Positions 47,831 through 58,397 of a stretch of DNA of 64,000 nt are shown here, one piece after another. A program made the translations under genes and the position numbers. Each line of letters opens with the position of its first letter. Positions within the stretch are counted from its first letter, which is position 1. The notes beneath the pieces are model-generated. The model was not told the origin of the DNA. It did not search any database and worked only from the letters and a program-made list of their open reading frames with translations. Source of the DNA: Prostheceraeus crozeri (lineage: Eukaryota; Platyhelminthes; Polycladida; Euryleptidae); NCBI GenBank assembly GCA_907163375.1, contig CAJQUW010003080.1, positions 310,001 to 374,000 of the forward strand, read 5' to 3'.

Positions 47831-49724
47831 AGTTATGATAGCTTCATAAGTTTCTACTATGGATCATTCATTCATAATCAGTTAGATTTGCTGCCACGCC
47901 GAATGCAAATGAAAACTACAAATCCAGATCAATCAATTTATATTTGATCTCCGGGCTATTCTAGTCACAAAATATTAAGAAGTAATTATATACAGATCGA
48001 CTTAAAATCTGAGAATATGTCAGCCAATTAAGAAAGACACAAAAAGGGGTCAAAAATAAAATCTGAAATATTTTGAAAAATCAACAAATCTCGAACACAC
48101 GTTGATGAATAAATGCTTCTTGCATATCGCAGCTCATGATTCAACATCGACAAATACATGCACATGTACATTATATTTCGACTCTTATACTCACTCATGA
48201 GTAGATGAAAAACAAAATATAATGAGAGTTAATAACATCTTGCACGCAAAGAAGATTATGTTCTCCTGTTATACGGTTTTACTTCTTGTGGTTCCTGATT
48301 CATATTCGCATACTATTATTTTAGATATAAAGAAGATAATTACTTAATTCTTGCTATCAGCTTAGAGCTGTTTTCAATCGGATGTACGACTATAAAACAT
48401 CGTAGTAAAAGATCCACAATCTCAGCCAACTAATACGTCAATTCTAATACTATATTACTCACAGCATGTCTTAGCCTCAATGTCTCCTAGTTTTGTTAAA
48501 TCTAAAGCATTCCACTCTATAATGGAGCATGAGAAAATGCATTCGATTTGTAATTTTGAAGAATGAAGAATCTTATGCAATCTAGAGCTAAAATCTACAT
48601 CAGCTCGTGTTTAAAAAATTCTAATTTCTATTGTTGTTTGTGCTAAAGAAAAAGATGATAGAGAAAATAGTTTTACAACATTACAATTGATTTTTCACAT
48701 GTAAGGTTTTAAAATCGAAAGTTTTAATTCACCTGACATTTGATATATAAACTTGTGTTATCTGTATCAAGCTGGTTTGAAGTCAAAAATTTGGAACTAG
48801 CCTATGATCATACTGAAATAAGTAATTTGAGGTAACCAAGATCAGTCATTGATTTTGAAAAATCATTAGATATGCTCCAAGTAGTTTGCATTAAGAGTCT
48901 TCTGTGGCAGTCCATGCTGTCGTGCGAGTGGAGGTAAGTATAGCGTAAGTCAGTTACATGATAGAGCGAAGTTACTATTTCAATATCATCAAGTCATGTG
49001 AGCAGACAATTAAGTCAAGCGTGAGCAATAAACATCTTGAGTGTGGTATTAATCACCTTCATTTATTGCGGCATCAGCTGTCTGGACTGACCAATTTCTG
49101 AACAGCATTAGGATCTCCGTCAGATTGATCCAAAAACTATTAATCAACAAGTGATATTGATCACGTTTTTCGATGAAAGAAGTCAATCTCCCTTCACACT
49201 CAATAAACTTGCTGCAACGTCAGCATATCAAAGTGGTTTTCATTATTGCATTTCCTTTACCCTTATAGACGCTGCTGTCTTCAGGGGCATTAACTTGACA
49301 AACCGGCACGACAGCCTTGTGATAGAGTGCACACTCTGCATGTAAATGATCTGTATTCGAATTAATTTTCTATTCAAACCTTCAATTACACTTGTTAACT
49401 ACTCATTAATGACTACTCACCGTAACGGGTAGACAGCATAAGCATTTCTTTTCTATCACTTCATAAATTGGTCATCTACGTTAGTATATATCACACTGAT
49501 GCTAATATACAAAGCTGTCAACAAGTTTATGTTCTGCCACAAGGGTTGGTTCATAATTGCTCAAGTTGAGAGGATGCTAGTCGACTTTTTTCTGCTTTGA
49601 TATTAATCTTTACATTAAAGTCAATGAATGGTTTGATGTCTTGGTTAGCTCAAAAATACTTGTTATAAAACATCACTTGCAGCAGTCCTCAACCACATCT
49701 TGACACCCACGTCATTTGGACATT
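47831..49724. other. Unannotated stretch
   Basis: The right end is probably the 3' untranslated region of the NCKX-type gene (minus strand). Otherwise there are AT-rich short frames only. Confidence 0.4.
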
Positions 49725-49943
49725 TTAACAATTGTATTTTCCAGTCTTGTTGCATAGGAATTCTTGTACAAAGGCATACGCCAGGAAGCAAACGTACATG
49801 GTAAAAAAACTAATTCCAATTATTTTGTTGAGTCGAAATCGAGCGATGCAGAAAACTGTTAAAGCGAAACTCAAAATACCCAGCAGGATAAAACCAAATT
49901 TGGGATGTGGCAAAAACATCATATTGCCCGTGCAATAAGCATT
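49725..49943 (-). CDS. NCKX-type exchanger, proximal terminal exon (72 residues plus stop)
   Basis: The acceptor TTATTGTCTTTTTCAG precedes NAYCTGNMMFLPHPKFGFIL in phase 0, followed by two membrane segments and the ending TGKYNC and TAA. The upstream exon at 53029-53199 ends in phase 0 at a GTAAGC donor, so the junction is QNER then NAYC without a frame problem. K+-dependent Na+/Ca2+ exchangers (SLC24) are membrane proteins that expel Ca2+ and K+ in exchange for Na+, and the last two helices follow the alpha-2 repeat as here. This exon is the nearer of two homologous alternatives. Which SLC24 subtype it belongs to cannot be told from this fragment. Confidence 0.8.
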   Translation of the reverse strand, partial: NAYCTGNMMFLPHPKFGFILLGILSFALTVFCIARFRLNKIIGISFFTMYVCFLAYAFVQEFLCNKTGKYNC

Positions 49944-50226
49944 CTGAAAAAGACAATAAAGTAAGTAGAATTCTCCATGAAGCCATCTAACTTTAAATTT
50001 TTCTAAATCAACCATGCAGAGATTACCAAGTAAATACTGCAGATACTATACCAACTACTGAAAAACATGTTTCAAGAAATGTCAAAACACACTTTGAACA
50101 TTAATAACAGAACTTTATCAAATACAATGCAAATTTCAAGCATGTTACTTTAATTAACATCCATGTAGTGAGTAGAGAAGCATGTTGGCATTCAAAGCAA
50201 TTTGTGTATCGGACGCTAACTATTTG

Positions 50227-50341
50227 TATTCAAAATAAAAAGGTTAAAATAAACGCACAAGCGTCTGCATCAATCCTTAATCATGTGAAAAGGACGTCTC
50301 CGAAAGCTTGTGCGTTTATTTTAGCATTTTTATTTTGAATA
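50227..50341. repeat. 36 bp-arm hairpin repeat
   Basis: Arms 50227-50262 and 50306-50341 pair at 34 of 36 positions (TATTCAAAATAAAAA, TAAAATAAACGCACAAGC) around a 43-base loop. It is the size of a small MITE or an miRNA-like precursor. No target duplication identified. Confidence 0.75.
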
Positions 50342-51087
50342 AAGATGGAAAACGTTCCCCTATATACAGATTGCTTTGAATCCAACTGCGTCTAGAAGAA
50401 CATTTGCTATTTTCATGCTAGCATTTTTAATAAACCAGCTAAATGCGATGTTCATGTTAATTATGCACAAAAAGAATTCTAAATTTATCACATGCATATC
50501 GTTTGCTTGAACTCTGTAGCTTTAATTTCAAGATTGACTGCAGCATGCATTGTTACGAAACAGCTTTCAGAACATGTAAATTAATCAAACACTCTAATAA
50601 TGCATGAAAATACCAAAAGCATTTATAACACAGGCAGCGAAATTTTCTTAACAATAACACTTCAAACGATTTGAGTCACTCAGTCCTCATAATATCAAAT
50701 AAAGCATCTCTTGCTGATGTCATATCCAATATCACATGAAGTTTGCAAAAATGTAGTGGGGATCTTCACTTTTTCTTTGTTTTCTAATCCCCCTTTTTTT
50801 ACCTTCACATGTATATAGTATGTTTTGAGTTAATGTAGTGTGTTCTTTAAAATACAAAGTTGAGTCATGATCAAGCATGATGTCTCACAAGGTATGAGCA
50901 ATAATTTTGTCGGGAGATTTAGTAACGGCAGGCAGAGAGAGACTAAGTACTACAATATCTAGGATAATTGCCCATGTTTAGTTCGGTACGCACACAATAT
51001 TAAATTATTGTAGGCTTATTCAGTGTGAGATCAAAAATACGTGCCTTAATATCCGTTGTGATACTCAGCTTTAATAAAATAGAGCTA

Positions 51088-51150
51088 ATAATATAATAAT
51101 TATTATATATATTATGATATTATATTATATATAATATATATAATAAGCGC
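51088..51150. repeat. AT-rich palindromic patch
   Basis: Almost pure A/T with overlapping TATATAATATATTA words that can fold on themselves; simple sequence. Confidence 0.6.
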
Positions 51151-51899
51151 ATGTTATAATAATCATATTAATTGAATGTTGTAGGACTTCCTCACAATTT
51201 TAGTCAAGATACGAACTTTCCAGAAAAGACCGACGATAGTCTGTATTTCTTTGTGACATGACTTTGAATATTTGAAGATCACTGTATCGAGTTTACCATG
51301 CTGCTTATATCTTCAGGTGGCGATAGCTGAACAGAGTTATTTACTAAAGAGAAATCACTTTTATGAAAATAACGTGACGTTTGTGAGCATTGCTGCGTAC
51401 GATTATGATTTTCAACTATCGGATTAATCGATTATTGATTTACAATGATACTTAAGTTTGTTGACTGACCGCTGAAGTTGCTATGTCGTCAACACGTACC
51501 ATCGTGGCGGGAGGGGAACATCGCCATCACAGTGATTTCTGAATACCTTATCACAAACCGATAGTTTTCTGGGTTTTAGGACACTAGTAGGCATATTTGA
51601 TGCACAACACATTTAGCATCTTACAAAACACATCGTGCCACAATTACTCTAAGAACTCTGCTTTATGTTCTACTGTCATGGGCACGCATGATTCATTCTC
51701 CACTTGCTTCAATGAGCGACCACTAAAATAGTATGCATGAGCTGGAGTCTATCATTAAATTTATCGAGATTCATGTCCGATTACGAATATAGCCACATGA
51801 ATTTCCTGTAATAGATGTACTCACCGGCCAGTTCTCTAGCAACTTATTTGTAACTTATTAAGCTGTTTGTATTCCGAATTTCGGACGGCACTTACGAAT

Positions 51900-51996
51900 A
51901 AAGTATCAAAACTCAATTTTCGTGAGGCACATCTTCAGGCACTGTCTGAATGATCAGAAGAAAGATGCCTCGCGAGAAGTGAGTTTTGATACTTTT
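51900..51996. repeat. Imperfect hairpin repeat, about 35 bp arms
   Basis: The left arm starts AAAGTATCAAAACTCA and the right arm ends TGAGTTTTGATACTTT. Inner parts (GTGAGGCACATCTT against AAGATGCCTCGCGAG) pair with a few mismatches; the loop is about 26 bases. Probably a small foldback element. Confidence 0.65.
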
Positions 51997-53028
51997 CTCG
52001 GTAGTGATGTCCACAGCACTATATACAGATTTATAATGTCCACCTTGAACGAAGAATTATTAAGCCGCATGTAGACTCTCGCGTCGAGGTGGAACATAGA
52101 AATCAAAATCCAATTTCAAGAATTAATTGATTACTACTATCAAATTATCAATGCAAACATATTTCTGGTTGGGAGTGATATATGATTGGAGGATGTTTTC
52201 GGAAATACACCAATTGTTATAGCTGATAATTCTTTCTTTTTATAGAAGTTTCGGTAGCGGACTACACACCTTGATCATTGTCGAATATGGAATGGACGGA
52301 TGCGCAATGTTTATGTGTTTACGTGATTGTCTGACGAGTCATGAGTGAAGCAAACTGCAAAAATTGTGATAAACATCAACTCGGTGAGAGTGAAGGAAAC
52401 TTGAGCAGCAGGATAAGATTTTCCTCTTTAGTATCCCAATATACTCATCTGTGCCACCATGAACCGAAATTCTAAGCATGGTTGCTAAAGAAAATCACTG
52501 GCGTAAGCGAAAAATATAGAACCAATTTTCATGTCTTTGAACAAGGAGGAACAGACTTACAACAGTGGCACTGGTGTTCGTTTTAATGAGATTACCTGAA
52601 GTCACTATTCTCGTTTCTCTGAACAATTTCTTTTTTCTGACTGATTACTGTATATCTGCTTTTTAAGTAATCTGTTATAAGCTGCAATTTTATTTATGTA
52701 TCTATTTTCTATGTGTCGCAACTCCAGTCTTCACTGTGAGTTTTAGTCGTTTGTCCAATTTACAGTACATGTACATTGTGTACCGTTCATTCCGCTTCTG
52801 GCAGTGATCAAGGTTAGCAGCATGCCATCGAACGTCTTCAAAAGAAAGAAAAATTAATCTTAACATTTGGTGTACATCGAAGGCATTCTCTAATTATGTT
52901 ACCAAATAATGGCAATCGATTGATCAATTCTCAACTAAAAAATTGCATAGACAAGTGCATGAGCATCATTAATGCCCCTAATGATAAATACAATATAAAC
53001 AGCAAATATTACTATACTCTGCGCTTAC

Positions 53029-53199
53029 CCTTTCATTTTGACTCAGAATGTCAAACGGTTCTCCAAGAGATGCAATAATTCGAATCAAAAATGGGAGACC
53101 AAGTCCCAAATCAATGTCAAATACGTTAGAGCCGATCGCATTCGACACAGCCATATCTCCGTATCCATCTCTCGCCACAATTATGGAACTCAGCAAATC
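53029..53199 (-). CDS. NCKX-type K+-dependent Na+/Ca2+ exchanger, alpha-2 repeat exon
   Basis: The 57-codon exon has an acceptor (TTATTTGTAG) and a donor (GTAAGC), phase 0 at both ends. It reads [20 protein letters not shown], then [19 protein letters not shown], ending [10 protein letters not shown]. The IVAR-x-G-(Y/F)-GDMAVSN and GSNVFDI-x2-GLGLP motifs are the signature of the alpha-2 ion-binding repeat in SLC24 exchangers, with the conserved acidic residue in GSNVFD in place. The preceding exon should end in the GTSVPD motif that completes the repeat. I did not find it up to 64 kb, so it is either past the window or was missed. The protein would act in a membrane moving Ca2+ and K+ against Na+. 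Confidence 0.92.
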
Positions 53200-54228
53200 C
53201 TACAAATAATGCAAACACATCAGGTAAATATGCAAAGCGCAAGATAATAGTCTATGTTTTTTTAAAAGAGGAGAAAGTTTTTCTGTAAAAAAATGACTGT
53301 AAATTTTCAATACTATTACTGAGATTGTGAAAAATAAGGGAGTAGATCCAAAAGAATCCCACAGGCCTTTGACAGCCAATTATGAAATTTACAGACAATC
53401 ATTGATAATTTTCTTGATATCTTGAAATTTATCAATTACTTTCTTACACGCACATACTCTAACAAGATACTATTTGCACCCTAACCATGCTATTAAAACC
53501 AATTGGTAGCAGCTTGCGATGAGTGGTAGGAAGACGGTTTCAAATGTGTTTGTGATCAATAATTCGAAAGTAAAAGTATTTTTTCGAGGTTATTATATTT
53601 CGAAGTGAAGATATTGATAGAACTAATTCTGTGTGATTTTCAGTTTTCAGTTTTTCTTTGATAAGCAGAAGGCACATGCTTCAATTAAATATTGTTATAC
53701 GAATCAAATCCTCATCAAAAACCACAGTGTTATGGATATAGTGAGGTATACATGTAATTGGATTCAGAGTGAAATAGCGGGTGGAATTGTAAGGATGGTC
53801 AAAAGAATTATCTGCAAACAAATCACAATGACTTCAAGACTTTATCAGGATCATATAGTGAACTAACATGATCAACTTTTCAATAGGTGACATGTCATTC
53901 TTTGAAAAGGGAGGATCTGTGGCAAGCATCACTTCATTGAGGGATCACATGTTTTGATGCTAACCCCTTCACTCTCAAGTTAATTTCAAAACTAAAAGAA
54001 TTTTTTGAAACAAAAATTTCAAATGCAATTTGCGGGCGTTCTAGGTATGGTATGATGTCGGGAGTGGTGCCATTAGAATCATATTGATCTTCTCTTTCAT
54101 TTGATTATAAATTGTGTCGTTATGGGATTAATATGGCTGCGCAGAATGGACACAATATGCATGAAAGGGTTAAGGAAAACGATCTTTATCTGGCTAATGA
54201 CAGCTGATGGGAGGTTATTTAATTTCAT
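53200..54228. other. Unannotated stretch, probably intron of the exchanger gene
   Basis: AT-rich, short frames only. No earlier exchanger exon recognised. Confidence 0.4.
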
Positions 54229-54440
54229 AGTGAATTTCACTTCCGTTTCTATCGTCTCCTCAAGAATAGATTAGCTGCTAAAAATCTGTACATTCTATTT
54301 GCTGAAAAATATTTACACATCAGAGCTTGCGCGAGCCGGCTCGCATTCCCGCGGTTAGGCAGGAATGAGGGCACGTTCAGCATATTTTTAGCAGCTAATC
54401 TATTCTCGGGGAGACGACACCAACGGAAGTGAAATTCACT
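54229..54440. mobile_element. 212 bp foldback MITE
   Basis: The ends AGTGAATTTCACTTCCGTT and inverse pair, and pairing continues through CGTCTCC and AGAATAGATTAGCTGCTAAA to arms of about 58 bp. The centre is short and GC-rich with a GAGCCGGCTCG palindrome. Non-coding. Confidence 0.8.
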
Positions 54441-55155
54441 GTGAGATCTTTTTCTGCCGTCGTTTTCGTAAGTCAACGACCAATCATATTCATGCTACAG
54501 TAATGACAATGGGGAATTTAAAGAGACTGAAGTAATTGATTTAGAGCAGACCCTGCATTAGTGCAATGGACCAATCACGTACATAGAAAACTAACACTAT
54601 TTTAAATGTTTACAATCATGCTGAACATAAAAGTAAGTAGTGTGTAGTAAAAAATAATTTTGACGAAGGAAAGCATAAAATCTACATCATAAGTGAAGCA
54701 AAGCATTAAATTAGATCACAACTTCTAAAAATTTACCCAAATCAATTTTAGTATTTCTTACTCCATTTTGTTTCCTGAAAACTCTCCACTTCCACAAGTG
54801 TAAGATGATAACTATGATGTTTGTTCATGGTCGTCGTCAATAGCCACTGTTATTGCATCATTCGGTCACATAATTCGCCTCTAATTCTACACACAAAGCA
54901 CGAGTCTGATACTCAACAACCATTTATATACATCACATGCAATAGCATCAAGAAGAGATTATTCAACACTTGTGATATTAGTAATTAAATGTTATCTACA
55001 TGTGCATGTAAATCTTCAGTTTGAATCGTGTGAAGCAATATTTTCTTGATAAAGAGGGAAATTGAATAAGATGGATGCGAAGAGTCAACTTCCAAATTAC
55101 CAACTCCATTTCTCCCGCAATCCAAGCTATTCCACCGGGAAAAAGAGGGCACACG
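54441..55155. other. Unannotated stretch left of the palindrome
   Basis: No exon, RNA gene or element ends recognised. The left palindrome arm begins at 55156 without an obvious target duplication. Confidence 0.4.
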
Positions 55156-56239
55156 CGCCTGAATCAAGTTTTGGATTAAAAAATATACCATGAGCGAAAC
55201 CAATGTTTTCACGATCTATGACCTCTTGGGACAAAATAATCGCAAAAATAAAAATATTTCAATGTACAGATTTTTTACAAATGAGCTTTTTCAAAATGGC
55301 CGCCCTTTTTGCTATGAAATCGTCAAGTTGTACATTAGAATGACTTTTCTGCCTTGTTAACTCACTCCAGCTGCTCAAATATCTCAAAAATTATTATCCA
55401 GAAAATGGCATAGCGTTTAGCTCGTAACGGAATATCTATTTTTCATTCATAAGTAGTATATTATCGACATGATGCTATTTTCATAAAAAGGAAAATATTT
55501 TTTTATTTTTTAATGAAACAAAAAGTCATTCAGTTATTAGCGTTCCATAAAGGCATTAGATCACATGTTGTCATTGAATTGATGGATTTAAAAGGAAAAC
55601 CATGTCTTCAGCTTAAATGTCAACTTAAATTTGACTGCAGGAACATTTATGAAAATAATTATATTAGTATTTATCTCAACTGTAACTTAACTTCATACAT
55701 GACTGTGACGGCGGTTTTTTGATATTCACCCTTGAAACAGTCGTTAATCAACTAATAAGGATATCTTGTTTGAATCATCAAATATTTCTGTGCATTATCA
55801 GTGTGTTACACGTCATTCACAATCAAAAATATCTGGCATGGAAGACACAGGTTTGCAATGTTTTTCCTATATCATGGTCAGTATTTGACTAGCGCCATCA
55901 TGTGATAGTTCGCTTACTATGACTCATACTTGCATTCAGGCATGATTTGAATTTGAACTATGTGGCAGTGATATCTAACGAATTTGAAATTAATCTCACA
56001 TTAATGGTTGGAATTCCAAGCTTCCGGTGGTGATGATCTTGTCTGTGCCGAGAAAAATCATAATGAAAATCGCAAGAAAGTGTGCATGGTATGCCACCGT
56101 AAAGGAAAGCGGGGTATTTCTGAAAGTGACATGAAAAGCATCCAGGAGTTTGTTATTGACGGTTATACGACGGAAGATGCTAATTTTCCAGAGGCATTGT
56201 GCAATGGCTGCCATATGTTGCTTTCTAAGAAACGACGTG
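55156..56239 (+). repeat. Left arm of the palindrome
   Basis: Reverse complement of 58398-59479 with only a handful of substitutions and short indels along 1.08 kb, by eye well over 98% identity. It runs from GCGCCTGAATCAAG to AAACGACGTG. It holds a 69-codon frame (55513-55722) that is identical in the other arm but unrecognised, and the start of the Cys-pair coding sequence. Confidence 0.95.
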
Positions 56240-56436
56240 GATATGATGTGACTTTTCCGTTGATTCTGACTACAACCCTAATCGACCGATAATACTTCGA
56301 TCAACCACAATTTGCACCTGTCGTATTTGTTCGGTTGCTCGCGCCGATTTGCAGGAAGCCAATAAGATGAAGAAAAAAGCTGGTCGTCCTCAGCAACATT
56401 TCAGTGCCACATCCGAAACTCCACCTAGTTTTAAGG
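56008..56436 (+). pseudogene. Uncharacterised Cys-pair (zinc-finger-like) coding sequence
   Basis: The frame reads KKVCMVCHRKGKRGISESD, then IQEFVIDGYTTEDANFPEAL and CNGCHMLLSKKRRG. After a frame change near 56250 it continues DYNPNRPIILRSTTICTCRI, CSVARADLQEANKMKKKAGR and SETPPSFK, where a GTATGT donor-like signal follows. Three Cys pairs (CMVC, CNGC, CTCRIC) and the KKK-GRP tail resemble a family of uncharacterised proteins I recall from cnidarian and other invertebrate genomes. Function is unknown. No ATG precedes it in frame. It may be the first part of the retroelement's coding region or an older neighbour. The first part is duplicated inverted in the right arm. Confidence 0.6.
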
Positions 56437-56632
56437 TATGTAGCCTTTAATATACCTTTTATAGCCCATAAAACTCGTGCCGCTTGACAAAGGTAATGGT
56501 ATCGCAGTGTTAAATACCGATGACTATTACACCAAGCTCAATGCTATCATTGACTCGGACAAATTTGCCAAAGTGACATTTCTAGATGATGAGATGTTGC
56601 TACATCATCTCATTGTTAAGTAGCAGAATAAG

Positions 56633-58123
56633 TTGAAGTGTTACTTGAACAAACATGTCAAACCGCATGTGGACTGTAAAACGTTCGATTTTATCAATCC
56701 AATAGGCTCCAATTGTGGCAAACTTTACGGCACTGCTAAAGTACATAAACAGGGTACTCCTCTGCGACCTATTGTCGCCAGTCACGGTACCTCTGAGTAT
56801 AACTTAGCGAAATATCTTAATCAGTTCATCACACCTATTATTGATACTGAGTTTTCAGTCCAAAGTAATAGTCAGTTGATTGATGCTATCTCGAAATATC
56901 AATTCTCGCCTGACTCCAAGTTAGTTAGCTTTGATATTGAGAGCTTGTTCACGAATGTCCCTCTGGATGAAACGATTAACATCACTTGTGAGAAGGTCTA
57001 CAATGGTGATGGTCTTAAACCGCCGTTTAGTCAAGATGTGTTTAGGAATCTTCTCAAATTTGCTACTGGTGGCATTTTCAGCTTCAATGATACTTTGTAT
57101 GTTCAGCGTGATGGTCTGGCGATGGGCAGTCCGTTAGCCCCAACCTTAAGTAACCTCTTCGTGGGTTCACGTGAGAGAAAATACTTGAAGCAGAGTTGTC
57201 GGAACGTAAAGTTTTATGCTAGGTACGTGGACGACATTCTTGTGATGTTTGAGGATGATGATCATTCGACTTTCTTGGATTATATCAACTCGTGGCATGA
57301 TAATCTCAAATTCACTGTAAAAATAGGTATGAAGTCCATTCCATTTTTGGATATAAACTTAGACATCGAAAGCAATGTTGCGAACACCACTGTCTACCGT
57401 AAACCCACGTACACGAATCTGGTGTTGAATTACGCTGCCTGCTGCCCCTTACAATGGAAACGAGGCCTGTTACTAACCTTGATCAACCGAGCTTATGTAG
57501 TTTGTAATTCCTGGCTTAATTTCCACAATGAAATTGATAAACTGAGTCACATTTTCAAAGCCAATGGCTACCCGTCTTCATTTATCTTAGATACCACCAA
57601 AAAATTCCTAGATAAAAAATTTTCTAACCCTTCTGTCAAGTCTGATCAATCATACAGCCATGTTGTTAAAATTCCTTTTTTTGGACAGCAGTCTCTGTTC
57701 TTTAAGAAGAGGCTTCAGAGCATTTTTAATCGGATTGATCCTGACAGCAAAGTTAGGTGTGTGTTCACTTGCACAAAGTTGAAAAGCTACTTTTCGAACA
57801 AGGACAGAACTCCTTTAATGTTGAAATCAGGTGTTGTATATTGTTTCACATGTGAGGTTGACCCTCGCTTTACCTACATTGGTAAAACTCTCAGACACCT
57901 AAACATTAGAGTTAAGGAGCATAAGTCCAAAATCTCGGCGATCTTTAATCACCGACTGAATTGTAGTTGCAGATGTAACCCTGAAAATTTCAAAATCCTG
58001 GCATCAGATAGTGATGGATTTGCCCTGAATATCAAAGAAGCTTTTTACATTAAAAAATTGAGTCCTAAACTCAACAAACAAGTAAAATTCGATGGGTTGT
58101 TCTATAATTGTCGTCTTTTTTAA
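56633..58123 (+). CDS. Penelope-like reverse transcriptase with C-terminal GIY-YIG endonuclease
   Basis: A continuous 496-codon frame. RT motifs: KLYGTAKVHK and PLRPIVAS (about residues 30-50), motif A LVSFDIESLFTNVP (97-110), motif B GLAMGSPLAPTLSN (161-174), catalytic YVDD (198-201), then IPFLDINLDI and TVYRKPTYT. The C-terminus is a GIY-YIG nuclease: VVYCFTC (401-407), YIGKT (415-419), a following Arg and the EAFYIKKLSP block with its Glu (469). RT followed by GIY-YIG is the defining order of canonical Penelope-like elements. The same frame continues upstream beyond an in-frame stop (DKGNGIAVLNTDDYYTKLNA lies there), so the full protein is broken at least once; the frame shown starts at a TTG for lack of an ATG. 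RT copies the element; the nuclease would cut the target. Confidence 0.93.
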   Translation: MKCYLNKHVKPHVDCKTFDFINPIGSNCGKLYGTAKVHKQGTPLRPIVASHGTSEYNLAKYLNQFITPIIDTEFSVQSNSQLIDAISKYQFSPDSKLVSFDIESLFTNVPLDETINITCEKVYNGDGLKPPFSQDVFRNLLKFATGGIFSFNDTLYVQRDGLAMGSPLAPTLSNLFVGSRERKYLKQSCRNVKFYARYVDDILVMFEDDDHSTFLDYINSWHDNLKFTVKIGMKSIPFLDINLDIESNVANTTVYRKPTYTNLVLNYAACCPLQWKRGLLLTLINRAYVVCNSWLNFHNEIDKLSHIFKANGYPSSFILDTTKKFLDKKFSNPSVKSDQSYSHVVKIPFFGQQSLFFKKRLQSIFNRIDPDSKVRCVFTCTKLKSYFSNKDRTPLMLKSGVVYCFTCEVDPRFTYIGKTLRHLNIRVKEHKSKISAIFNHRLNCSCRCNPENFKILASDSDGFALNIKEAFYIKKLSPKLNKQVKFDGLFYNCRLF

Positions 58124-58397
58124 AATTGAAGTTCAGTTGTGTTTGGGTGCTAATGTGATTAGCGTTAGGCCATTAGCAAGTTAATGTGTCTAAACTGTCT
58201 TCCTGCTGGTATTTCTGCACTTTTAGGCTGCTACTAGTAGTTTATGGTTTCACTAGCTGTATTGTTCCATTCATGTTCAGTCCATTGTACATTGAATTTA
58301 TTGATTTGTATCTATATTATGTAGCCTTTGTTTTTCAAAATTATATCCAGGATGTTCCCACTCGAGAGATTCTTGCCGATCAAAGCGCCAAAGAATT
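58124..58397. other. Tail of the retroelement interior
   Basis: Sequence between the RT stop and the right arm, with no frame on the RT strand that I trust. A CCAG acceptor-like site near 58351 precedes a short open stretch into the arm; probably chance. Confidence 0.4.

Larger units (their letters stand above)
49944..53028 (-). other. Intron between the NCKX alpha-2 exon and the proximal last exon
   Basis: The donor GTAAGC is at 53023-53028 and the acceptor is before 49943. It contains two hairpin repeats (50227-50341, 51900-51996) and an AT-rich palindromic patch (51088-51150). No further exon was recognised. Confidence 0.65.

Noticed and set aside
51088-51150. AT palindromic patch considered as a replication origin or matrix site
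   Set aside because: Simple AT sequence is common in this genome and nothing specific supports a function.
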